A stretch of 64,000 nt of DNA from Hymenobacter nitidus (GTDB lineage Bacteria; Bacteroidota; Bacteroidia; Cytophagales; Hymenobacteraceae). A program made the position numbers and the translations under genes. Positions within the stretch are counted from its first letter, which is position 1, and each line of letters starts with the position of its first letter. The stretch lies in NCBI RefSeq assembly GCF_020447315.1, contig NZ_JAJADQ010000001.1, positions 186,001-250,000 on the forward strand, read 5' to 3'. The notes under the pieces are model-generated. The model was not told the DNA's origin. It did not search any database and was given only the letters and a program-made list of their open reading frames with translations. Of the stretch, positions 50,434-58,253 are shown piece by piece.

Positions 50434-51660
50434 TTACTGTTTGTGTTTCAGCTTGTCCTGCATGAGTTCCACCATGCGCTGCCAGGTCAGATCCCAGGAA
50501 ATGGTGGCCAGATAGTCGTCGGTGCGTTTCTGCCAGTCCTGGTCGTCTTTCTGGACGAGGGCCTTGGCAATGGCTTTGCCGAACTCATCGGCCGTAGCGG
50601 CTATCTGAACCAGGTTCAAATCACCGTAGGGCCGTACCACGTCACGGATGGGAGTACTCACCACTGGTTTACCGGCCGCGAGGTATTCGGGCGTCTTGGT
50701 GGGTGAGATAAACTTCGTGCTTTCGTTATCGGCGAAGAGCAGCGTGGCTACATCCCAACCGCATAAATATGTTGGGAGTTCCTTGTACTCTTTGCCGCCG
50801 AGGTAATGAATGTTCTTAAATCGAGGCAAAGTGGCCGCGTCGATCTTGACTACGGGGCCAATAATGACGAATTGCCACTCCGGGTGCGCTTCGGCCAGCT
50901 GGCCCAATAATTCAATATCCAGGCGCTCATCGACCACGCCAAAGAAGCCGACGCGGGGATGGGCAATGCCAGCTTGGTCTTTGGGCTCGGGCAGCGCGGT
51001 GCGGGCCTGGCCAAAATGGTCTTTATCGATGCTGCTGGGGAAAGAATGCGCATCGCTGTGCTGCAGACTCTTGGCTTCATAGAGGCTCTGGCCGCCGGTA
51101 TACACTAAATCGGCTTTCTTGAACAGCTCCTGCTCCAGCTCGCGCAGCTTGGCGGGAGCAAACTTGAAGGCGGCCAGCTCGTCCATGCAGTCGTAGACGG
51201 TGAGCAGGGGCGTGAAGTGGCGCGACTTGCTCAGCGCCATCGGGGTATAGTACCAGAAAACGTACTGGTTGATGCTATTCTCGGCAAAATACTGCGTCAG
51301 GATTTTCGCCTGCAGCGCATCCGACTCATCTTCCGTCAGGCCAGCGGGTAAATGCACGACCAGCACTTTTAGGCCGTTGCGGTCCTTTTCCTCCATGTGG
51401 GCGAATTCGGACGCCTTCTGGTCGTGGTGAATGAAGGGCTCTTCCACGTAGAAGACGCGGCCATGCTGCCCAAAGCGCGACAGCAAGTGCTGGGGGCGCT
51501 GCCACACAAAGTCCCAGTGCAGGTGCGCGAAGCACACAAAATCGGGCAGGGAATACGTAAAATCGGAACCGGCAAGGCCAGTTTTAGCGGCAGAATCAGG
51601 GTTGGCTGTAGCAGAGGAGGAAGCGCGCGTTGGTGCCTCCGCCGGAGTAGAGAGCGGCAT
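50434..51660 (-). CDS. GT4-like glycosyltransferase
   Basis: A two-domain glycosyltransferase of GT-B type: an N-terminal acceptor domain with FAHLHWDFVWQRPQHLLSR, and a C-terminal donor domain with HPRVGFFGVVDERLDI, FVIIGPV and FISPTKTPEYLAAGKPVV. The first 40 residues are disordered. It is 408 aa from ATG 51660. With Glf next to it, transfer of galactofuranose is one possibility, but the donor is not proven. It is the first gene of the glycan cluster. Confidence 0.82.
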   Translation of the reverse strand: MPLSTPAEAPTRASSSATANPDSAAKTGLAGSDFTYSLPDFVCFAHLHWDFVWQRPQHLLSRFGQHGRVFYVEEPFIHHDQKASEFAHMEEKDRNGLKVLVVHLPAGLTEDESDALQAKILTQYFAENSINQYVFWYYTPMALSKSRHFTPLLTVYDCMDELAAFKFAPAKLRELEQELFKKADLVYTGGQSLYEAKSLQHSDAHSFPSSIDKDHFGQARTALPEPKDQAGIAHPRVGFFGVVDERLDIELLGQLAEAHPEWQFVIIGPVVKIDAATLPRFKNIHYLGGKEYKELPTYLCGWDVATLLFADNESTKFISPTKTPEYLAAGKPVVSTPIRDVVRPYGDLNLVQIAATADEFGKAIAKALVQKDDQDWQKRTDDYLATISWDLTWQRMVELMQDKLKHKQ

Positions 51661-51852
51661 ATCAAAGAAGCTAGAAAGTAGATGCGCCGCGGGAAAAGTG
51701 TTCAACACAGTCCCTGTTTCCGCGACACTGGTTTTTACGCAAGCCCCCCGGAAAAGGATACGTTCGGCTCCGCTACCCGCAAATCATTAAATAATGCAAG
51801 CTCAACACTACCAGCCGCACGGCTTTCACGTTGCTAGGTAATACATTCGTTA

Positions 51853-52377
51853 TCAGCTGGTTTTTTCAACCAGAATATATTGCAGCTCAATAGCATCCTG
51901 CCAGGAAAAATCTTTTCGCAGCCACTCTTTGCGCACCCCAACCCGCCGGAACCCGGCCCGCCGAAACAGCCGCAGACTGGCTTTATTATCCGCCGCCACG
52001 GTACAATACAACTGGTGCAGACGCAGAGTGTGGCGGGCATATTCTAGCAATAGTACCAATACTTCCTGAGCATAGCCCTGGCGACGGGCATTTGCCTGAA
52101 TGGTAATACCAACGCCGGCGCGCTGGTGCAGCGGCTCGAAGTTGAATAAATCCAACGTGCCAACAGGTTCTTCGTTGGCACAGACCACCAGACGCAGTTG
52201 GCGCACCTCAAAAAAGTCGGCGCCGGCGTGCTGAAGGTACTGGCGCAGCGCAAACCGGGAAATGGGCGCCAGCGTGTCAGACACGCCCCAGATGCTGGGG
52301 TCGTTTTCCAGGGCGTAGAGAAAGTCCAGGTCCGTTTCCTCCAACGCCCGAAGCCGTATACTTCCGTTTTGCAGCAT
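51853..52377 (-). CDS. GNAT-family N-acetyltransferase (RimJ/RimL-like)
   Basis: Transfers an acetyl group from acetyl-CoA to an amine. The acetyl-CoA loop GVGITIQANARRQGYAQEVLVLLLEY and the end segment AADNKASLRLFRRAGFRRVGVR mark the family. It resembles the RimJ/RimL or spermidine group rather than a defined enzyme. It is 174 aa from ATG 52377. It lies downstream of the dapF terminator and is not linked to other genes. Confidence 0.85.
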   Translation of the reverse strand: MLQNGSIRLRALEETDLDFLYALENDPSIWGVSDTLAPISRFALRQYLQHAGADFFEVRQLRLVVCANEEPVGTLDLFNFEPLHQRAGVGITIQANARRQGYAQEVLVLLLEYARHTLRLHQLYCTVAADNKASLRLFRRAGFRRVGVRKEWLRKDFSWQDAIELQYILVEKTS

Positions 52378-52392
52378 CACTTCAAAATAAAA

Positions 52393-52432
52393 TACCCCGG
52401 CCCTAGCAGTCAGACATACTAGGGCCGGGGTA
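52393..52432 (-). terminator. dapF terminator
   Basis: TACCCCGGCCCTAG and CTAGGGCCGGGGTA form a perfect 14-bp stem; the minus-strand tail is TTTTATTTTG. Confidence 0.9.
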
Positions 52433-52448
52433 CTAAAACCGGGAAAAG

Positions 52449-53246
52449 CTAGACGTCAATCGTGCCGCCGTACACGCGCCGGGCGGGGCCGATGAGGTAG
52501 ACATTGGTAAACGTGCCATCGGGGCGGGGCTCGAAGGACACCCGCAGGTCGCCGCCCCGGGTACGCAGGTGCACTGGGCTGCTGGCCCCGCGCCGCGACG
52601 CCGCCAGGGCTACGGCCGTAACGCCCGTACCGCACGACATCGTTTCGTCCTCCACGCCCCGCTCGTAGGTGCGCACCTGCCAGGGCTGGTCGGCCGCGGC
52701 GGGAGCTTCCACGAAGTTGACGTTGGTGCCTTTCTCGCGGAACAGGTCGCTGTAGCGGATGGCGCGGCCTTCGGCAAACACGTTCAAATCGACCAGGGAG
52801 CTGCTGGGCATAAACCGCACGAGGTGGGGCGAGCCGGTATCCAGAAACACGCCGTGGTCTTCTATTTCCTGCTGGCCCAGCACGTCGTGCATCCGCAGAT
52901 GCACGAGTCCATCGGCATCGATGTGCGCGTCGTGGGGGCCATCGGCGGCCTGAAACCGGACTTTGTCCTGAATCACGCCCAGCTGCTTGGCAAAGGCCAC
53001 GGTGCAGCGGCTGCCGTTGCCGCACATCGAGCCCACGTAGCCGTCGGCGTTGAAATACACCATCTCGAAATCAAACTCGGGGTGATTGCGCAGCAGCACC
53101 AGGCCATCGGCCCCGACGCCCAGGCGCCGGTCGCAGAGGTGGCGCACGAGGGCGTGGTTGTGTTCGTCGAACTGCCGGGCGCGGTCATCCAGCATCACGA
53201 AGTCGTTGCCGGTGCCCTGGTATTTATGGAAAGTAAGCGTAGTCAT
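52449..53246 (-). CDS. dapF: Diaminopimelate epimerase
   Basis: Converts LL- to meso-diaminopimelate for lysine and peptidoglycan. Both catalytic Cys blocks are present, MCGNGSRC and MSCGTGVTAVAL, with the N-terminal FHKYQGTGNDFVMLD. It is 265 aa, typical. The ATG at 53246 is chosen; a second ATG 6 nt upstream is also possible. A DinB-family gene lies upstream on the same strand, with 74 nt between. Confidence 0.96.
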   Translation of the reverse strand: MTTLTFHKYQGTGNDFVMLDDRARQFDEHNHALVRHLCDRRLGVGADGLVLLRNHPEFDFEMVYFNADGYVGSMCGNGSRCTVAFAKQLGVIQDKVRFQAADGPHDAHIDADGLVHLRMHDVLGQQEIEDHGVFLDTGSPHLVRFMPSSSLVDLNVFAEGRAIRYSDLFREKGTNVNFVEAPAAADQPWQVRTYERGVEDETMSCGTGVTAVALAASRRGASSPVHLRTRGGDLRVSFEPRPDGTFTNVYLIGPARRVYGGTIDV

Positions 53247-53320
53247 GGTCATAATAGGTGCAAAGATGGCAGGAATCGGTGGGTTCAGAAGCGGGAGAAT
53301 ATACAGGCTGGAAAAGCAGC

Positions 53321-53812
53321 TTACAGGCCCAGGGCTTTGCGCAGCAGCATAATCTGGCCGGCGTGGTAAAGGTTGTGCTGGGCCAAGCCGTGCAGCAGGA
53401 TATACACCGTAGAGCGGGGGCTTGGTTCACTGCTGTCCGGCTCTGCAATTACCCGTTCCAGGTCGGCGTCGGTCAGGGTTTCGACGGTTGCCAGCAAGGC
53501 CTCGTGCGCGGCCCGCAGCTGGTGCACGGCCTGCTGCCAGAATTCTTCATCGAGCCGGGCGGGCTGCGCGGGCCAGTCCACCGCATCGGCCACGGGCTGC
53601 GTCTGCAAGGTCGTTAGGCGCTGCTGTACCACTTTCACCCAGGTGGTGAGGTGCAGCACCAGCTCCCAGATACTGTGGGCCCGGGCCACGGGATGCGCCG
53701 CGGCCTGGCTGGCGGTAAGATGCTGCAGCGAGGCCAGCAGCGAAGGCCCCGACCAGGCCTGGCCGGCGAAGGCGCGCTGGAGCTGGTCGTGGATGCGGTG
53801 GATTTCGGTCAT
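53321..53812 (-). CDS. DinB/YfiT-type four-helix metal-binding protein
   Basis: A 163-aa all-helical protein with the DinB-type helix bundle. A metal-binding His set is seen in AHSIWELVLHLTTWV (about residues 46-60) and in the C-terminal LLHGLAQHNLYHAGQI. Relatives include thiol-dependent S-transferases and proteins of unknown role. No thiol-biosynthesis genes are near. The function is not assigned. Confidence 0.8.
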   Translation of the reverse strand: MTEIHRIHDQLQRAFAGQAWSGPSLLASLQHLTASQAAAHPVARAHSIWELVLHLTTWVKVVQQRLTTLQTQPVADAVDWPAQPARLDEEFWQQAVHQLRAAHEALLATVETLTDADLERVIAEPDSSEPSPRSTVYILLHGLAQHNLYHAGQIMLLRKALGL

Positions 53813-53919
53813 GATGTGAGAATACGCAAAGACGCGCTGATTTCGTGGCTACCCGGGTTTTATCCGGCCCCTCTCCCACTCCTGCGGGCGGTCGGGGTCG
53901 TCGTTCAGCCCGGATGTTC

Positions 53920-53927
53920 TACCTTTG
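53920..53927 (+). promoter_or_regulatory. -7 element of the methyltransferase gene
   Basis: TACCTTTG (TAnnTTTG) lies 33 nt before the ATG at 53961. The -33 region shows no clear TTG. Confidence 0.55.
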
Positions 53928-53960
53928 ACGGGCCGCAGCGCGGCATTTTAGCGCATTCGT

Positions 53961-54842
53961 ATGTATTCTTTTCTGACCACCGGCAACTGGCCTGACTACG
54001 AGCTGATCGACTCGGGCAACTTCGAAAAGCTTGAGCGATTTGGCAAGCACATCCTGGCCCGGCCCGAGCCCCAGGCCATCTGGGACCCCCACCTGCCCGC
54101 CAGCGAATGGCAGCGCGCCAATGCCACCTTCACCCGCGAAAAAGGCAGCCAGGAGCGCGGCCAGTGGAAAATAAAGCCTGGCACACCCGAGCAGTGGATC
54201 ATCAATTACGGCCAGGACGACCTGAAGCTGAAGTTCCGGCTGGGCATGTCCTCGTTCAAACACGTGGGCCTGTTTCCGGAGCAGGACCCCAACTGGCAGT
54301 TTATTTACGAGCAAACCCGCCAGCGCAAGGCCGCCGTGCCCCGCGTGCTGAACCTGTTTGCCTACACCGGTGCCGCCACGCTGGCGGCCCGCGCCGCCGG
54401 CGCCGACGTGACCCACCTCGACTCGGTGAAGCAGGTCAACTTCTGGGCCCGCGACAACATGGAAGCCTCCGGCCTCGACGGCGTGCGGTGGCTCGTGGAA
54501 GACGCCATGAAATACGTGCACCGCGAGGTGAAGCGCGGCAACAAGTACCAAGGCCTGATCTTGGACCCGCCCGCCTACGGCCGCGGCCCCAACGGCGAGA
54601 AGTGGCAGCTGGAAGACGAGCTGAACGAGATGCTCAAGCTCTGCCAGCAGCTGCTCGACCCCGAGGACCACTTCTTCCTGATTAACCTGTATTCTCTGGG
54701 CTTCTCGGCGCTGATTCTGGATAACCTGGTTACGGAAATCTTCCCCAAAAACCACCGCACCCGAGAAATCGGGGAAATCTACCTGCACGACCGGGGCCAA
54801 CGCAAGCTGCCGCTGGGCACGTTCTGCCGCTTTGCTACCTGA
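53961..54842 (+). CDS. RlmI-like SAM-dependent RNA methyltransferase
   Basis: A class I methyltransferase resembling the catalytic half of rRNA m5C enzymes such as RlmI. It has the SAM motif RVLNLFAYTGAATLAARAAG (about residues 128-147), an acidic end GADVTHLDS, and the catalytic motif LDPPAYGRGP. It lacks the N-terminal PUA domain of RlmI. It is 293 aa. It is separated by 98 nt from the Ppx/GppA gene, and could share a transcript. Confidence 0.85.
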   Translation: MYSFLTTGNWPDYELIDSGNFEKLERFGKHILARPEPQAIWDPHLPASEWQRANATFTREKGSQERGQWKIKPGTPEQWIINYGQDDLKLKFRLGMSSFKHVGLFPEQDPNWQFIYEQTRQRKAAVPRVLNLFAYTGAATLAARAAGADVTHLDSVKQVNFWARDNMEASGLDGVRWLVEDAMKYVHREVKRGNKYQGLILDPPAYGRGPNGEKWQLEDELNEMLKLCQQLLDPEDHFFLINLYSLGFSALILDNLVTEIFPKNHRTREIGEIYLHDRGQRKLPLGTFCRFAT

Positions 54843-54940
54843 GCTGTTGGTTTTTTGTTGTTTGTTGTTGGTTATTGGCCCTGCCTCGGCAACTAATTAT
54901 ACCGGCGGGACAAAAACCACAACCCATTGACTACACCCCA

Positions 54941-55891
54941 ATGACCACTCCCCGTCACCGACGCCTGGCCCTGATTGACATGGGCACCAACACGTTTCAC
55001 CTGCTGATTGTGGAGCTGCCCGAGGCCCGCCACCCCGAGCCGGTGGTGCTGCTGCGCACCAAAGTGGGCGTGCGCTTGGGCGAAGACGGCATCAGCAAGG
55101 GCGAAATAGCCCCGGAGGCCTACGCCCGCGCCCTGCACACGCTGGCGGCCTTTCAGGAGGAAATCGAGCTGCACCAAGTAACGGAAGTGCGGGCCACGGC
55201 CACCAGCGCCGTGCGCAATGCCAACAACGGCCCGGCCCTGGTGCGCGACATTTTCGAGCAGACCGGCATTCGGGTGGAAATCATTCCCGGTGCCCGGGAG
55301 GCCGAGCTTATCTGCCAGGGTGTGCGCCAGGCCGTGTCCCTGGGCCCGGAGCCCCACTTGATTATGGACATCGGCGGGGGCAGCGTGGAGTTTATCGTGG
55401 CCAATCAGGAAACGATTTTCTGGAAGCAGAGCTTCGAAATCGGGGCCCAGCGCCTGCTCGACCGGTTCTTCAAAAACGACCCGCTCACCACCGAAGACGT
55501 GCACGAGCTGTGGCAGTACCTGACCACCAAGCTCGCCGCCCTTACCGCGGCCGTGCAGCACTACCGCCCCTCGGCCCTGGTGGGTGCCTCGGGCACCTTC
55601 GACACGCTCGGCGACCTGCAGGCCGCCCGCGCCGGACAGCCCCGCGGCAACAACCTGCCCCCGGAAACCCCGATTTCGCTCGACAGCTTCTACCAGAGCT
55701 ACCACGAGCTGCTGCACAGCACCCACGCCCAGCGCGTGGCCATGCCCGGCATGACGCCCATGCGCGCCGATATGATTGTGGTGGCCTGCGTGCTGATTGA
55801 TTTCGTGCTCAAGAGCTACGATTTCCTGCACATCCGCGCCTCGGCCTACGCCCTCAAAGAAGGCCTGCTCCAGGAAATGCTGACCCAGTAG
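54941..55891 (+). CDS. Ppx/GppA-family phosphatase
   Basis: An exopolyphosphatase or guanosine pentaphosphate hydrolase of the ASKHA fold. The N-terminal IDMGTNTFHLLIVEL, the central MDIGGGSVEFIVAN and the Gly-rich GASGTFDTLGD match the phosphate-binding loops. It is 316 aa, a short form without the HD-like C-terminal domain. ATG 54941 starts at the fold; the frame extends 66 nt further upstream. Its activity on polyphosphate or pppGpp cannot be told apart by sequence alone. Confidence 0.88.
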   Translation: MTTPRHRRLALIDMGTNTFHLLIVELPEARHPEPVVLLRTKVGVRLGEDGISKGEIAPEAYARALHTLAAFQEEIELHQVTEVRATATSAVRNANNGPALVRDIFEQTGIRVEIIPGAREAELICQGVRQAVSLGPEPHLIMDIGGGSVEFIVANQETIFWKQSFEIGAQRLLDRFFKNDPLTTEDVHELWQYLTTKLAALTAAVQHYRPSALVGASGTFDTLGDLQAARAGQPRGNNLPPETPISLDSFYQSYHELLHSTHAQRVAMPGMTPMRADMIVVACVLIDFVLKSYDFLHIRASAYALKEGLLQEMLTQ

Positions 55892-55920
55892 TTTCTCGTT
55901 TGAACATCATCTTGTTTAAA

Positions 55921-55950
55921 CTGTCCTCCTGAGCTTGCGCAGGAGGACAG
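55921..55950. repeat. Interspersed palindromic element, copy 3
   Basis: CTGTCCTCCTG (55921-55931) and CAGGAGGACAG (55940-55950) are 11-bp perfect arms with an 8-nt loop. It resembles copies at 11410 and 49040. Confidence 0.6.
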
Positions 55951-56000
55951 ACGCATTGTAATGGCAACGCCTGACCGCACTTGCCTAACGTTCTTCCCTC

Positions 56001-57062
56001 ATGACCTTTCCCTACAACCAGCTTTTCACCTTCACCGAATCGGTTTTCCTCAGCATGGGCTGCCCGCCGGAAGATGCCACGCTGGCCACGGAAGCCTTAC
56101 TGTCGGCCGATTTGCGCGGTATTGACTCCCACGGCGTGGCGCGGCTTATCGGTTACGTCCGGCTCTGGGAGGCGGGCCGCATCAACGCCACGCCGCGAGT
56201 GGGTGTGGTGTACGAAACGCCCAGCACGGCCGTCGTGGATGGCGACGGGGGCCTGGGGCTGGTAGTAGCACCCAAGGCTATGAACATTGCCCTAGAGAAG
56301 GCCCGGCTGGCCGGCACCGGCTGGGTGTCGGTGAAGAACTCCAACCACTTCGGCATTGCCGGCTACCACGCCATGAAGGCCCTGGCTCACGACATGATTG
56401 GGATGGCCATGACCAACGCCAGCCCGCTGGTAGCCCCTACCTACTCCCTGGACCGGCTGCTGGGCACCAACCCCATTGCCGTAGCCATTCCGGCCGGTGA
56501 GCAGCCCGATTTCGTGGCCGACTTCGCTACGACCACCGCTGCCAACGGCAAGCTGGAAATAGCCCAGCGCAAGCAGATTCCGGTGCCCGAAGGCTGGGTG
56601 CAAAATGCCGACGGCAGCGGCTCGACCGACGCCAATGCCGTGAAAAACGGCGGCGCTCTGCTGCCCTTGGGCGGCGAAACCGGCTCCCACAAGGGCTACT
56701 GCCTGGGCAGTGTGGTCGACATTTTCTCGGCTGTGCTATCGGGGGCCAACTATGGGCCGTGGGTACCGCCGTTTGTGGCGTTTCTGCAGCCCCCCGCCGA
56801 CCCGGTGGGTCAGGGCATTGGCCACTTCTTCGGGGCCATGCGCGTGGATGCCTTCCGGCCCGCCGCCGAGTTCAAGGCCCACATGGACAACTGGATCAGC
56901 ACCTTCCGCAACGCAAAGGCCGTGGAAGGCAAGCAGGTTATCATTCCCGGCGACCCGGAGCGCATTATGGCCCAGCACCGTTTGCTGGGTGGCATTCCCC
57001 TGCTTGACCCGGTCATCCAAGATCTGGAGAGCGTGGGCAAGAAGTTCGGTGTGCAGTTGTAG
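56001..57062 (+). CDS. Ldh-family (malate/L-lactate/ureidoglycolate-type) oxidoreductase
   Basis: An NAD(P)-dependent oxidoreductase of the LDH2/MDH2 type, unrelated to the classic lactate dehydrogenase fold. Features are IDSHGVARLIGYVRLWEAG with the catalytic His-Gly, VKNSNHFGIAGYHAM, MTNASPLVAP and a dimeric-fold end GGIPLLDPVIQDLE. It is 353 aa. The substrate is not predictable from sequence. A strong bidirectional terminator follows. Confidence 0.88.
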   Translation: MTFPYNQLFTFTESVFLSMGCPPEDATLATEALLSADLRGIDSHGVARLIGYVRLWEAGRINATPRVGVVYETPSTAVVDGDGGLGLVVAPKAMNIALEKARLAGTGWVSVKNSNHFGIAGYHAMKALAHDMIGMAMTNASPLVAPTYSLDRLLGTNPIAVAIPAGEQPDFVADFATTTAANGKLEIAQRKQIPVPEGWVQNADGSGSTDANAVKNGGALLPLGGETGSHKGYCLGSVVDIFSAVLSGANYGPWVPPFVAFLQPPADPVGQGIGHFFGAMRVDAFRPAAEFKAHMDNWISTFRNAKAVEGKQVIIPGDPERIMAQHRLLGGIPLLDPVIQDLESVGKKFGVQL

Positions 57063-57080
57063 AAGTTAACCTATAACTAT

Positions 57081-57118
57081 AAAAAAGGCTGCCTGTGTTC
57101 TACAGGCAGCCTTTTTTT
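57081..57118. terminator. Bidirectional terminator
   Basis: GGCTGCCTGT and ACAGGCAGCC pair around GTTCT, flanked by A6 and T7. It lies between the convergent Ldh-family and L,D-transpeptidase-like genes. Confidence 0.9.
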
Positions 57119-57136
57119 ATGAAGCGTAGCAGGACA

Positions 57137-57955
57137 CTAGCTATTGGTCGTCAGCAGCGTATTCATGGCCACGTCCTGGTTCAGGTACTTCGACGAATAC
57201 GAGCTGTCGTTGCCGTTTAGGAACAGACAGGTACCATTGCCGACGGTGTCAATAATCTGAGCGTACTGGTCCATGGGCAGAGCCGGGCAGCCGAGGCTAC
57301 GACCCAGACGGCCGTTCTGGCGGATAAACTCCTCACTCACGTAGTCGGCGCCGTGCATCACCACCGAGCGCATAAGGGCGTTGTCGTTGTAGCCTTCATC
57401 CACGCCGTTGAGCTTGAGTGAGCGGCCATGCTTGCCGACGTACTCGGCCTGCGTGACGTAGAAACCCAGGCTGCTCATGTTCGACTCATTCTCGTTGGAG
57501 AAGTTCGTGGCCACGTTTTCGCCCGAGTTGTGGCCGTGTGCTACCAGCGTATGAAACACGGTTTGCTTGGTTTCCAGGTCCAGCACCCAGAGCCGCTTTT
57601 CGGTGGAGGGCAACTCGAAGTCGACTACGGTTAGCAGTTGCTTGTCGCTCAGCTTGCCGTCGTTTTTCAGGTTGAAATAGCCCGTTACGGCTTTTTCGAA
57701 TACTTCGTAGCGCAGGCCCTGCGCTTCCACGTTCAGGTCGCGGTAGAGGTCGTGCAGACGCTGGTCGAAGAAAGCGGCCTGCAACGCCTTGGGCGTAGGC
57801 ATCTTGGTTTCCATGCCAGCTGCCGTGGTCCGGGCCACGGGAGAAGCCAGCGGAGTAGCCATAAACAACGAAGCCACAAACGGCAGGATCCGGCGCGTCA
57901 GTCGACGGGCTCGGATTTTCAGTCGCTTACGCTGGGTTACACTTGGCTTTTCCAT
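57137..57955 (-). CDS. Exported YkuD_2-type (murein L,D-transpeptidase-like) protein A
   Basis: A signal segment (ILPFVASLFMATPLASPVA, behind a basic start) is followed by a YkuD_2-type domain (about residues 105-270). It has the motif MHGADYV and the catalytic Cys223 in SLGCPALP, as in L,D-transpeptidases, plus STEKRLWVLDL. It may cross-link or modify peptidoglycan. It is 272 aa. It is divergent from the amylase gene and has a paralogue on the far side of it (60742-61584). Confidence 0.8.
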   Translation of the reverse strand: MEKPSVTQRKRLKIRARRLTRRILPFVASLFMATPLASPVARTTAAGMETKMPTPKALQAAFFDQRLHDLYRDLNVEAQGLRYEVFEKAVTGYFNLKNDGKLSDKQLLTVVDFELPSTEKRLWVLDLETKQTVFHTLVAHGHNSGENVATNFSNENESNMSSLGFYVTQAEYVGKHGRSLKLNGVDEGYNDNALMRSVVMHGADYVSEEFIRQNGRLGRSLGCPALPMDQYAQIIDTVGNGTCLFLNGNDSSYSSKYLNQDVAMNTLLTTNS

Positions 57956-58253
57956 GGATACGTATCGTTTCGGTTATCAAAATATAGCCTTTGCGCGGCA
58001 CAGGCCAGGCACAAGTAGCTATACGTAGAAGCCGCCCAGACGATGTAACTATCGACGGGCAGCATATACAACAATGGCCATATTCAATTAATTCCCTGCT
58101 GATGCCGCTGGCGTAGTGCCGGGGCAGGCCACAATCTTTTACTTCTCCTGGCATAGCGGTTTATTCCTATAAGCCCTTACCTTGTCAGTGAAATTAATTA
58201 CGCAAGTAATTCTTTTCATCCCCGCGCTCCTCCAACCAATTCCCACAATACGC
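57956..58253. other. Divergent promoter region of the L,D-transpeptidase-like and amylase genes
   Basis: 298 nt between two divergent starts. An AT-rich patch is at 58180-58215. TACCTTGT (58178-58185) is one or two bases off TAnnTTTG and could be the amylase promoter. No operator is obvious. Confidence 0.4.

Noticed and set aside
57956-58253. A riboswitch in the amylase leader
   Set aside because: No conserved structural core was recognised; only AT-rich sequence and partial promoter matches are seen.
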